Below are positions 10,901 to 16,616 of a stretch of DNA of 22,104 nt, piece by piece. The stretch is from a virus: the IMG/VR virus record IMGVR_UViG_3300042907_000215, positions 1 through 22,104 of that record; one strand, written 5' to 3'. Made by a program: the position numbers and the translations under genes. The notes below the pieces were generated by a model, which ran no database searches, had not been told where the DNA came from, and saw only the letters and a program-made list of their open reading frames with translations. The first letter of the stretch is position 1; each line of letters begins with the position of its first letter.

Positions 10901-13900
10901 TTCTGCTTTCATTAATGTATGATATTCATCAGCAGTCATTGATCGTGCAATTGATGCTGTTGATAATGCAAAATCACTTCGTGCTCTAGAACCAATCGTT
11001 GAAGGGTCAAGCAGATTAATCATTGCTTGATTTTTTAATGAAAGCATTTGTGCAAAATCTCTTTTTCCAGAAGCACTTCCAAATACTCCTGCTGCGCCTA
11101 CATCTGCAACAACATTTCCAGAAAGATTAGATTTTGTAAGATCTTTATCTCCACGAAGAAATGATGCTACCGCTTGTCTAAAGAACTGTTCTTTTGTAAA
11201 TGTTCCAGGCATATCCTGAAACTTAGAATCAACTGGAGACTCTAAAACAATTAATCTTCTGTCTGGATTGGTTGGATCTACCATTGTGCCAATAGTTTGT
11301 TTTGGAGAATCTAGTCCATGCACATCCCTTTGAATTCTTGTACTTCTTTCTTCTGCCATTGCAGATTTTAAATCAATTGCTGGTTTAACAAAAACTTGAG
11401 AGCCACCTGGTTTTTCATAAATACCACCAATTCCAGGAACTGGAAAACTTCTTCCACTTGATTCTGCTATTAGTTTTCCATATTTTGTTGGTGTTGTTTT
11501 GGCAAGTTTACTTGATTGAACTTCTTCATCAATTGCGTCTAATAATAACTGTTGGGTTCTTACTGACTGAACATCGCTAAAAGTATCTGGCATTCCTATA
11601 AATAGTTTTTTAACTTTTGCTTGTGCTTGTTCTTTTTCTCGTTTCTTTTTTAGATATTCTGTAGGAGCCCATGATCCTGGAACCGCAGGTGGCATATTTG
11701 GATCTTTTTTTACTTCTCCTGCTAACCAAGGATTTTTATTAGCCGATGGATTTGCAGTATAGCCAGGTTTAGCAATAGGAACTTGTTGAGCATTAGCAGC
11801 ATTTGGCACACGATCATACATGTCTTCACCTGATATTGCGACTCTTCCAGAACCAGTTTGAACTGTCCAAGTGCTACCATTTGGAAGTGGAATTGACACA
11901 TAATTTACTGAAGTAACTTTTCCTGTGCTTTTTTTTATTCTATCTTTCTTTACTAAAACACCTTTACTTTGTGCTTCTTCTGCCCCAATGTTTACTCTTA
12001 CGTCTTTAATCTTGTTTCTTGATTTTGCAAAAGCATTTTTTAATGATGTACTTTTAATTTTTTCTCTTTCTTCCGCTTCAATCTTTGCAAAGTCCGATGA
12101 CGTAATTTCTGGTGCAACTGCTGGTTGAGGTGCTGGAGGTGGTGGTGGCAAAAGGGCTTTTAATCTATTTGTTATGCGTTCGTCAAAGTCTGCAAGGGCT
12201 GGATCACCCGTTGGAAATTGGCCTGATGCATTGGCATTTTTTAGCGATCCACGCCATTTTTCTGGACCATGTTTTTCAAAATCTTCTAAAAAGTCAGCAA
12301 GTTTTACTGGTTCATTGCCTATCATATCGAAATTAAGTTTTGGACTTTGAGTAAATCCATGCGAGTTTACTATATTTACGGTATGGTTTGGTCCAAAAGT
12401 ATTTTGAATACCTTTAAGTTTTTGAACTAAGCCTGCTCTATCTGCTTGAAATTCTGGAGATCCTTTTTCAATTTCTGCCAATAAGTCTTTAACTGTTACT
12501 TTTTTAAAAGAATCTACGTGAGCAAAATGAGTGCCTTTTGGAGTTCTACCTTGTTCAAATCCTGGAATATTATCAGCAACAATACCTTGAATTAAAGATC
12601 CATATTTTTCACTCATTGGTGCAGGAATTACGGATTCTCCTGGAGAAAGCATTGCAGGAACTATATCGCCTGCGCCTTTAGGGCCTGGAACACTTACTAT
12701 TCCGTCTGCATATTTTCTAGGGGCACCTCCTTTAAATCCTGGCCTCATCATTCCTGGATTTGTTCTTGCAAAGTTTGCTCCTGCTGCAGTTGCTCTTTGA
12801 TATGCTGCTGCAAGAGCATTTGTTGCTGCAACCTCTGATGTAAATGTTTGAATTAATCTTGAATGTGTTTGGTCTAGAGATGATGCAATTGCTGCTGCTT
12901 CCAATTGTTGAGTAGACATATACTGGGTTTGATTTCCAAGTATTTTAGACTGTCCACCAAGACCTAAAAATCCATTTCTTAATGTTAAAAATAATTTAAT
13001 TATATTTGCTGCACCGTTAGCAATTAAACCAAAAGTCATAAGCAGTGCTGGACCAATTAATCCAACTGCTCCAACTAACATCACAATTGCTTTTTTACTT
13101 CCTTCTCCAAGCCCGTTAAATTTTTCTAATATTCTTCCAAAAAACTCTACAATTGGAGTTATTGCTTTTAAGAACTGTTCTCCAACTGGAGCAAGTGCAA
13201 GTTTAAGACTTTCTAATGATTTTTTAAATTTAGTTCCAGTAGCATTTTCTACTTTTGCAAGTTCTCTTTCTGACAAAATTGCAAGTTCTTCTACTGAGGC
13301 ACCTGCTAAATTTAATGTTCTAGATGCTTGAGTTCCATCTTTAGTTATGTTTTGAAACAAAGTTGATAGTCTTGAGAATTGAAATTTTCCAAATAGTTGT
13401 TCAATTGCTCTTGCTCTGTTTAAGGGATCAAGTGTGTCAAGTGCTTGTGCAAACTGTACAACTGTGTTTTTAATATTACCTTTATTTCCTTCAACAATAC
13501 CGTTAATATTTATTCCAAGATCAGCAAGAAATCCTGCTGCTTTTTTAGAGGGGTTAATTAGTGACGCAAGTCCAGATTTAAGTGCGTTGGCGCCTTCTGA
13601 AGCGTTAATACCACCCTCTTTCATGGCAGTCATAAAGAATGCAAGATCTTCTACGTCTCCGCCTAACTGTCTAATTACTGGTGCTGCTTTTGGAATTGCA
13701 ATAGTTAAATCTTCAATATTTAAAACTGTTTGGTTTTCTACAGCGTTAAGAAAATCAATTTTTCCTTTTAATTCATCTGCTGCTATTCCAAATGCATTTG
13801 TTAAAGAAATTGTTGTTTCTAATGCTTGATTTTGTTCAATGTTTCCAAGAACTGCAAGTCTGGTTGCTTGAGAAACTTGTGCTAAAAGATCTGAACCCAT

Positions 13901-14716
13901 TTTTCCACTTGCAGCAGCGTCTGCTGCCATTTCCATTGTTTTTTCAATTGCAACACCATATTTTAAAAATTCTTTTGCTAAAAGTTGCACATCTTTTAAT
14001 GCCTTGTCTGTTTCTGTGGAAGAAGTAAACATTTCACCATAAACACGTTTAAACCTAATTGCTTGTTTTTCTAATTCCATAAATGTTTTTGATGCTGTTG
14101 TACCAAGCATTGCAAGAGGTACTGTAAAACCAACCATTAACTGACGGCCAGCCCATTGTGTATTCTTACCAAAATTTAAAAGGTTAGTAGAACCTTGTTT
14201 TAACAACTGTCCAAACAATTGTTGTTTCTGTGCAGCAAGAGCAGTCTTTGTTGCTAGATTGTCCATATCCAACGCAAGTGGTCTTATTGCTATTGATTGA
14301 ATTGCACCATTTGCTGTTCTACCCATTTTAAGATACTGGGTTTGCATTGTTTTAAGGCGTTCTTCTGATACCTTGCCAATTGTGTCATACTCTGATTTAA
14401 AAAGTCTTCCAAATGTTTTTGTTGCACCACCAGCATATCTAAAATATTCTCTAGTGGAAAATTTGTTTCTTTCTAATGAATCAGTAAAACTGTCAGCAGT
14501 ACTTCTAACTTCTTGTAGACTGGCTCTAAATTTTCCAGTAGCATTTATTGAATTTATAAGATTGGTTTGTAAACCAGCCTGTGCTTTTGCTGCTTGTGCA
14601 CTTGTTGCTGCAATTGAAGAATGAAAATTAGATAATTGTCTTTGAAGTGCTTTTAGTTGTGCAAGTGCTTGAGAGGCATCAAGATTAACTTGAATATTAG
14701 ATTGTACATCAGCCAC
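4991..14716 (-). CDS. Giant tape measure protein (3241 aa) with embedded modules
   Basis: The start is GTG at 14716, with GAGGTG (14728-14723) six bases upstream. Role: sets tail length and is expected to be ejected ahead of the DNA. Layout by residue: N-terminal coiled coil 1-175; TP901-type tape measure core about 178-560 (GKNTQWAGRQLMVGFTVPLAML, then tail-fibre-independent helical repeats); hydrophobic segment 540-577; repeat 1 at 668-723; Pro run near 855; kinase-like segment about 1075-1290; repeat 2 at 1376-1431; hydrophobic region 1563-1626; Gly-zipper region 1815-1876; coiled coil about 2500-2560; GPTGG linker 2759-2783; tandem 49-residue repeats 2907-3047; repeat 3 at 3132-3177. It is far longer than most tape measures (typically 700-2000 residues). 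About 1.5 angstrom per residue would imply a tail near 490 nm, less if the inserted modules do not count. Confidence 0.93.
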   Translation of the reverse strand: MADVQSNIQVNLDASQALAQLKALQRQLSNFHSSIAATSAQAAKAQAGLQTNLINSINATGKFRASLQEVRSTADSFTDSLERNKFSTREYFRYAGGATKTFGRLFKSEYDTIGKVSEERLKTMQTQYLKMGRTANGAIQSIAIRPLALDMDNLATKTALAAQKQQLFGQLLKQGSTNLLNFGKNTQWAGRQLMVGFTVPLAMLGTTASKTFMELEKQAIRFKRVYGEMFTSSTETDKALKDVQLLAKEFLKYGVAIEKTMEMAADAAASGKMGSDLLAQVSQATRLAVLGNIEQNQALETTISLTNAFGIAADELKGKIDFLNAVENQTVLNIEDLTIAIPKAAPVIRQLGGDVEDLAFFMTAMKEGGINASEGANALKSGLASLINPSKKAAGFLADLGININGIVEGNKGNIKNTVVQFAQALDTLDPLNRARAIEQLFGKFQFSRLSTLFQNITKDGTQASRTLNLAGASVEELAILSERELAKVENATGTKFKKSLESLKLALAPVGEQFLKAITPIVEFFGRILEKFNGLGEGSKKAIVMLVGAVGLIGPALLMTFGLIANGAANIIKLFLTLRNGFLGLGGQSKILGNQTQYMSTQQLEAAAIASSLDQTHSRLIQTFTSEVAATNALAAAYQRATAAGANFARTNPGMMRPGFKGGAPRKYADGIVSVPGPKGAGDIVPAMLSPGESVIPAPMSEKYGSLIQGIVADNIPGFEQGRTPKGTHFAHVDSFKKVTVKDLLAEIEKGSPEFQADRAGLVQKLKGIQNTFGPNHTVNIVNSHGFTQSPKLNFDMIGNEPVKLADFLEDFEKHGPEKWRGSLKNANASGQFPTGDPALADFDERITNRLKALLPPPPPAPQPAVAPEITSSDFAKIEAEEREKIKSTSLKNAFAKSRNKIKDVRVNIGAEEAQSKGVLVKKDRIKKSTGKVTSVNYVSIPLPNGSTWTVQTGSGRVAISGEDMYDRVPNAANAQQVPIAKPGYTANPSANKNPWLAGEVKKDPNMPPAVPGSWAPTEYLKKKREKEQAQAKVKKLFIGMPDTFSDVQSVRTQQLLLDAIDEEVQSSKLAKTTPTKYGKLIAESSGRSFPVPGIGGIYEKPGGSQVFVKPAIDLKSAMAEERSTRIQRDVHGLDSPKQTIGTMVDPTNPDRRLIVLESPVDSKFQDMPGTFTKEQFFRQAVASFLRGDKDLTKSNLSGNVVADVGAAGVFGSASGKRDFAQMLSLKNQAMINLLDPSTIGSRARSDFALSTASIARSMTADEYHTLMKAEIERIVPKLKATISSFGLLDPQERIAYDSMIKRLEEARSVDWRELHKTHIAVQPKVVPKKTEAAIRKEEEKASLKKRQKGHKASLRDRAFPKPITPRVRPVKVGKFADGIVSVPGPKGAGDVVPAMLSPGESVIPADMTQKYGALINGMISDNIPGHEDGKTGTPPGPGYTWRPLDSDGWEGTGHWESESDKKQRIKQEKIQAAKEKTKNAAQKARTVAASAVEKGKTAVANRYTPVAAPAPVVASAPSGLLGPDGKPIQSSPISGTPDTPDANAQPTAKQMATERRRASAQRISGGLMGGTMAAGMLAMAPGKAGEIGQTLAPIMGVASMVAPMLGTKTGAFAIPVMAFLGAMVKLRMEFDKAQNAAMDLTEATGTSTKAIQSYAEFSGKATSTQIMDRKRQTARGGLVAVTGKTTFGENYVNSASGIAQAKAFQQKLIDPKNTRGSVAEDLKAQLSTSILSGALTSEQARSIAANIGQAMGDTMMGIKVAGELQGIFGQNGENILDTGIEIRTKLMQDSTKTSTALFNNAKAKGSGGFGGFNGLGMGAKIGLGAAGGALIGAKAGSMAGSAIGSIIPGAGTALGAGIGTAAGAAIGGLAGGFIAYKTQVKYNKQLAEISGAAVVQNQNMLEQSKQLIDSYELQYKQKREQLIIEGKISEVKQLDDKYDKNRAILDAERLKQRESVLKSYESTKGNTRNSVNTAIDKAVTKKYKGTTEEGFVGASKDMLGEAIKTGNLKDTQVAGLKLQLSAGEIAPSEIIKLFNTFSKKEDLQQTVAIMTKLGGEDGAAALDIVQAFQDSNGKPIESLQSDFMLQLGTKKGKDADEFLTMMQKFSRLGGVLELDLETETLLKNPEAQKELSKDLKAIEDNKGVFTTKILSEIEPKFIGTVDPEYLKKLTSPEQRNTYLSTIRTLLTYDNEILMKDKNFLQWQKETGKYGGAQYSKLSLPAQLAKYREAIGQKVTETTSDTSFGGGTGPTTPAVKKERDTTFDDMAKKLKLVQQASIDALGGMNALRKAMNNPIKKGGGFNAFNGIANQLLKSKKVGTEFVDYIKGLSPEDIQKNFSKFGLSIKDGILKIGKDAAVLNKVLSAIFTGDLVADNAKRMQELADKTKAVNILRQKGVSYEVAMEIAANNSTNKQIINGKLKGKALDEIIASQTAVNKAEEKYDRVTTIAQQDALVRQSMKNEALMAYAALQEKLVENEYILQKSAATNKLADNAYALELITRQEDKINERYDAQIAALEEINKLQEQSNELQSKKMDIASALASGDMAAAASAMQEYRNAQIAKNAKTRMEATQKAKENAIKGVTSPAGQTRKQLEDSSKILNEELVDVDEKIRLRFIKIDENLKKIGGYTKAQAVGVAEANRLAIAAGFKADDEQLALLISQSAEGITTATTAASLKVDKAMVQFNKDLTAAVQKTGQNFMDPAYLKAQTDALIANAAAMDTWASAFGRYLAGIGKDPGSRPTPKGTTLPTKTTNTPNGPTGGPTGGSTGGPTGGSTGGPTGGSGKASVSVSGSNINISVSSPAKEITTAMDVANAKDEARQRNFQQILETHEQTKTNITVAMADHQTKVTNENKMKAAEALAAVKAAEAHAKTNADAGERVSLKVAEMNGIYAHSMQAILLMNAKQSEATKKLENIDPAINKDPLVFDYVSLLGQEKQKESTAKGIADEITATKQSDAIKKLERIDPAINKNPLVFDYVSMLAGVKNNEAKAQAAADAVTADKQKAALTKVTKMDIPAPAFDIAGAMGRGKQADVKAAADAAAAQKAAQAAAAAKAGKTQTAVDAQSLRGIEANAAAAAAKQAAAIKAAQAPYQKALAHLNINSPLVLAAANAERDYKIKYGNMGGMVPKYMASGGFARGTDTVPAMLTPGEFIVNRKATQRFGPLLSAINSPTFKSPDSMSSSIRNSNGSKTAVNNSKTLYNYNLSVNVSNSGANPNDIARSVINQIKQVDNQRIRSF
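5186..5323 (-). repeat. Tape measure VPAMLTPGE repeat, copy 3
   Basis: Residues 3132-3177 of the tape measure contain FARGTDTVPAMLTPGEFIVN followed by an RKATQRFG segment. This motif is common near the C-terminus of tape measure proteins. It is a diverged relative of the two internal copies at residues 668 and 1376 and is the one in the usual C-terminal place. Confidence 0.7.
5576..5998 (-). repeat. Three tandem 49-residue repeats in the tape measure C-terminal part
   Basis: Units begin at K2907, K2956 and K3005 (147 bases apart). Units 1 and 2 share KKLE(N/R)IDPAINK(D/N)PLVFDYVS and are nearly identical in DNA over about 63 bases (plus-strand starts 5771 and 5918). Unit 3 is shorter (43 residues) and diverged, keeping the KQ..A start and the Ala-rich end. 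An in-frame duplication with one recent copy is the simplest reading. Confidence 0.85.
6366..6437 (-). repeat. Six tandem 12-bp units encoding a Gly-Pro-Thr/Ser linker
   Basis: The plus strand reads six perfect-length copies of CCACCAGTTGGT or CCACCAGTTGAT. On the coding strand they give (P/S)TGG units at residues about 2760-2783 of the tape measure. The unit is a multiple of three, so copy-number change keeps the frame. It probably forms a flexible linker between the helical part and the C-terminal part. Confidence 0.9.
10424..10591 (-). repeat. Tape measure VPAMLSPGE repeat, copy 2
   Basis: Residues 1376-1431 read KFADGIVSVPGPKGAGDVVP and continue with AMLSPGESVIPA. They match residues 668-723 at about 44 of 56 positions with no gap. 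A 27-base stretch (10560-10586) is identical in DNA to 12684-12710. The two copies are offset by exactly 708 codons. Confidence 0.9.
12548..12715 (-). repeat. Tape measure VPAMLSPGE repeat, copy 1
   Basis: Residues 668-723 read KYADGIVSVPGPKGAGDIVP and continue with AMLSPGESVIPA. This copy follows the TP901-type core and hydrophobic segment, and opens the long insertion that ends at copy 2. Confidence 0.9.
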
Positions 14717-14742
14717 TCATAACACCTCTTTACTTTATTTTT

Positions 14743-15060
14743 TTATAGATTTAACAAAGAAGCGTCTTGAAGTTTAACTCCAGATGCTGCTTCAACAATC
14801 TTATAGACTGTTGGTAAATCTAAATTGTCTTCAAGATCCTTGACATTTTCTGCCAATTCTGGTTTATATTGCTGCATAGCAATCAAAACACATTCCATAA
14901 GAATGTTCATTGATTTCTCGTTGTCTTCTGCCACTGCTGCAATACCTTCAAATTTCTTCATAAATGGACGAAGTAATGAGATCTTGAGTGGTCTTACTGC
15001 GATCTTTGTACCATCAATAAGTACAACGGTATCTTCGTCGGTTTTTGCTGTTGTTGCCAT
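14743..15060 (-). CDS. Tail assembly chaperone, G-only form
   Basis: This 105-residue protein starts at an ATG behind AAAGGAG. It aligns with the N-terminal half of the 229-residue protein encoded just upstream: both begin MAT and share PLKI, an FM..F motif, ES..IL.EC, M.QY.P.L, DL.T.YKI and an E.A.G.K end. Two members of this family sit at the classic tail chaperone position between the tube protein and the tape measure. Chaperone G coats the tape measure during tail assembly and is not kept in the virion (family knowledge). No T domain follows: the gene ends in TAA and the tape measure begins 26 bases later, so frameshifting here cannot make a G-T product. It has its own promoter motif and uses more C/G-ending codons (AAG, GAC, ATC, AAC) than its paralogue, suggesting higher expression. 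Confidence 0.85.
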   Translation of the reverse strand: MATTAKTDEDTVVLIDGTKIAVRPLKISLLRPFMKKFEGIAAVAEDNEKSMNILMECVLIAMQQYKPELAENVKDLEDNLDLPTVYKIVEAASGVKLQDASLLNL

Positions 15061-15087
15061 TTGTTTCTCCTTTTGTTAAGTTAGTTA

Positions 15088-15096
15088 ATTATATCA
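15088..15096 (-). promoter_or_regulatory. Extended -10 promoter motif for the G-only chaperone
   Basis: The minus strand reads TGATATAAT, a TGn-extended -10. It lies 10 bases past the stop of the upstream gene and 27 bases before the ATG at 15060. The predicted transcript has a leader of about 20 bases containing AAAGGAG. No TTGACA-like -35 is visible. The same nine bases occur before two other late genes. Confidence 0.65.
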
Positions 15097-15105
15097 TGAA
15101 TAGGT

Positions 15106-15795
15106 TTATTTTTTAGTTAAATCTTCGTAATCTAAGCCCATTCCAATACCAAACCCTGCCCTTGCTGCATTAGGACCTTGTAATGATAGTACATCATTGC
15201 CATCACTTGTTTGTCCACCACTAAAGACTCTTGCTTTCATGTCTTCCCATTCTTTTTGTCCCTTGCCACTTTCAGAATTATTTTCTAAATCTACCCCTTG
15301 AATTGCTGCTAAGAATTTTTTTTCTTCATAATCTAATTCTCTTTTTGAAGACAAGGTTTGCATAAGTTCTGGTATTGACAAAGAAGTCTCTAGTTCTTCA
15401 TAGTTTTTCCATATACCCAAAGTAAATACTTCAGACTCTAATTTGGCTAAATCTAAATCAAACCAACCTTCTTCTTTTTCTTTTGATTGTTCTTTAATCT
15501 CTACTTCTGAAGTTGAATTAAATTTAATACCCGCTGCTATTTCAATAATCTTATAAAGTGTATTAAGGTCAATATGATCATCTAGATTTAAAAATAAATC
15601 TGGGCTATATTGTTTCATACAAACTTTACAGCATTCTAACAAGATGTCAATAGATTCTTCATCATTTTTTGAGTTTTCAATAAGCACAAAAATATCCATA
15701 AACTCCCTCATATACTTAATCTTTAAAGGAGAACATGAGATTGTCTGATCATTAAGTAATAAAATGTCTAAAGTATTAAAAACTTTTGTAGCCAT
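15106..15795 (-). CDS. Tail assembly chaperone, G-T-like fusion in one frame
   Basis: This 229-residue protein has two parts. Residues 1-95 are homologous to the G-only chaperone downstream. Residues about 110-229 look like a T domain (LGIWKNYEELETSLSIPELM, KKFLAAIQGVDL, QKEWEDMKARVFSGG, AGFGIGMGLDYEDL), which in related phages is normally reached by ribosomal frameshifting; here it is continuous. An acidic/Lys-rich linker (residues 98-110) joins the halves. The start at 15795 is supported by the shared MAT N-terminus. No Shine-Dalgarno precedes it, and a TGCTAAAAT motif ends six bases before the ATG, so the mRNA may be leaderless. Codons are AT-rich (TTT, TTA, AAA). Expected role: bind the tape measure (G part) and recruit tube protein (T part). 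Confidence 0.83.
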   Translation of the reverse strand: MATKVFNTLDILLLNDQTISCSPLKIKYMREFMDIFVLIENSKNDEESIDILLECCKVCMKQYSPDLFLNLDDHIDLNTLYKIIEIAAGIKFNSTSEVEIKEQSKEKEEGWFDLDLAKLESEVFTLGIWKNYEELETSLSIPELMQTLSSKRELDYEEKKFLAAIQGVDLENNSESGKGQKEWEDMKARVFSGGQTSDGNDVLSLQGPNAARAGFGIGMGLDYEDLTKK

Positions 15796-15801
15796 TAGTT
15801 A

Positions 15802-15810
15802 ATTTTAGCA
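15802..15810 (-). promoter_or_regulatory. Extended -10 motif placed for a leaderless transcript
   Basis: The minus strand reads TGCTAAAAT, then TAACTA, then the ATG at 15795. Transcription starting about seven bases after the -10 would begin at the start codon. The motif lies just after the terminator that ends the tube protein gene, so the chaperone gene needs a promoter here. One hexamer base differs from TATAAT. Confidence 0.5.
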
Positions 15811-15821
15811 TAAAACAACAA

Positions 15822-15848
15822 AACCCACTCCCGTTATGAGAGTGGGTT
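15822..15848 (-). terminator. Rho-independent terminator after the major tail protein
   Basis: On the minus strand an 11-bp stem (AACCCACTCTC / GGGAGTGGGTT, one G-U pair) closes a five-base loop ATAAC. It is followed by TTGTTGTTTT, a U-rich but interrupted tract. It begins 17 bases past the stop at 15866. Confidence 0.85.
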
Positions 15849-15865
15849 ATTGTTTACTTTTTTAT

Positions 15866-16531
15866 TTATGCGGTAGTATAGTTAGTGCCAGATCCATCAT
15901 AGAAGGTACGATCAACGATCTTACCGTATGTTGCTGTTGTGTCATCTGGAAGCATACGGAATGAAACTTCAAACATAGAAGCCTCTTCACGCTTTGCTGA
16001 AACTGTAACTGCCTCAATTGAAAGAGCACGATATCCAACATATACACGCTCTACTGAGTCAGACTTGTCTCCATCACCAGTTCCTGGACCACATGCAACA
16101 AGACCACGCTCAAGTGGTACTTCTCCAATATCTCCTGCTGAAAGTTGAAGAGTACGACCTGCTGATGTAGTTTTTGTTCCAGTCAATGCTGAATCTTTTC
16201 CTGCGGTTGCAAGAAGTAAATTTTCTAATGTTGCTTCAGCAAAAGCGGTAGCAAGAGAAACTTGCATTCCCTGCTTGTATAGTTTAGCAACGTCAAGAAC
16301 CTGATCTACGGCTACCTCGCCGAAATCTGGTGTGAAGGTCAATTCAAGACCATTCATTGTATAGCCAACATTTGTAAAGTCTGGGTCTACAGAAAGTGTA
16401 GATTTGTAAGACTCTGTAGCAACAAATGATGGAATTGCTGTTGCACCTGTTGGTGTAAGTTTGTAGTCTGCAACGAAAATTGCTGCTGCACCTACGATAA
16501 TATTTGTAGACGTACCACGTGAATATGCCAT
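15866..16531 (-). CDS. Major tail (tube) protein
   Basis: This 221-residue protein starts at an ATG behind AAAAAAGGAG. It is Thr/Ala/Gly-rich with no signal peptide or membrane segment. Segments such as MNGLELTFTPDFGEVAVDQV and FEVSFRMLPDDTTATYGKIV suit the tube fold of siphophage tail proteins. Its place between the tail-terminator-like gene and the chaperones is canonical. Six-fold rings of it would form the tail tube. It prefers CGT, AAG, ATC and TTC where neighbours use AGA, AAA, ATT and TTT, as expected for a very highly expressed gene. It is bracketed by its own promoter motif (16610-16602) and a terminator (15848-15822). Confidence 0.9.
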   Translation of the reverse strand: MAYSRGTSTNIIVGAAAIFVADYKLTPTGATAIPSFVATESYKSTLSVDPDFTNVGYTMNGLELTFTPDFGEVAVDQVLDVAKLYKQGMQVSLATAFAEATLENLLLATAGKDSALTGTKTTSAGRTLQLSAGDIGEVPLERGLVACGPGTGDGDKSDSVERVYVGYRALSIEAVTVSAKREEASMFEVSFRMLPDDTTATYGKIVDRTFYDGSGTNYTTA

Positions 16532-16573
16532 TTTTAACTCCTTTTTTCAATTTTTTTTCTATATTAAGTTATC

Positions 16574-16592
16574 AAAGCATTATTAATGCCTT
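16574..16592 (-). other. Hairpin in the 5' leader of the major tail protein mRNA
   Basis: The minus strand can form AAGGCATT-AAT-AATGCTTT, eight base pairs with one G-U and a three-base loop. It lies about 4 bases after the predicted transcription start and about 42 bases before the ATG. There is no U tract, so it is not a terminator. A 5'-end stabiliser or processing site is possible (inference). Confidence 0.45.
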
Positions 16593-16601
16593 CTCTAAAC
16601 T

Positions 16602-16610
16602 ATTATATCA
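16602..16610 (-). promoter_or_regulatory. Extended -10 promoter motif for the major tail protein
   Basis: The minus strand reads TGATATAAT, starting six bases after the stop of the preceding gene. It predicts a leader of about 63 bases, much longer than for the other genes, holding a hairpin and AAGGAG. No -35 consensus is visible. Confidence 0.65.
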
Positions 16611-16616
16611 GCCTTT

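Noticed and set aside
14717-14745. Programmed frameshift from the G-only chaperone into a downstream frame
   Set aside because: Only 26 bases separate its stop from the tape measure start, so no T-domain frame exists there; the T domain is in the upstream gene.
15440-15490. Slippery site at the linker of the G-T-like gene (runs of A around AAAAGAAAAAG)
   Set aside because: The frame is already continuous and I see no canonical XXXYYYZ heptamer in the reading frame; the A-rich run encodes a Lys/Glu linker.
16344-16550. Minus-strand frame overlapping the tube protein start
   Set aside because: An alternative frame of the major tail protein; the Tyr/Cys/Arg-rich product has no support.
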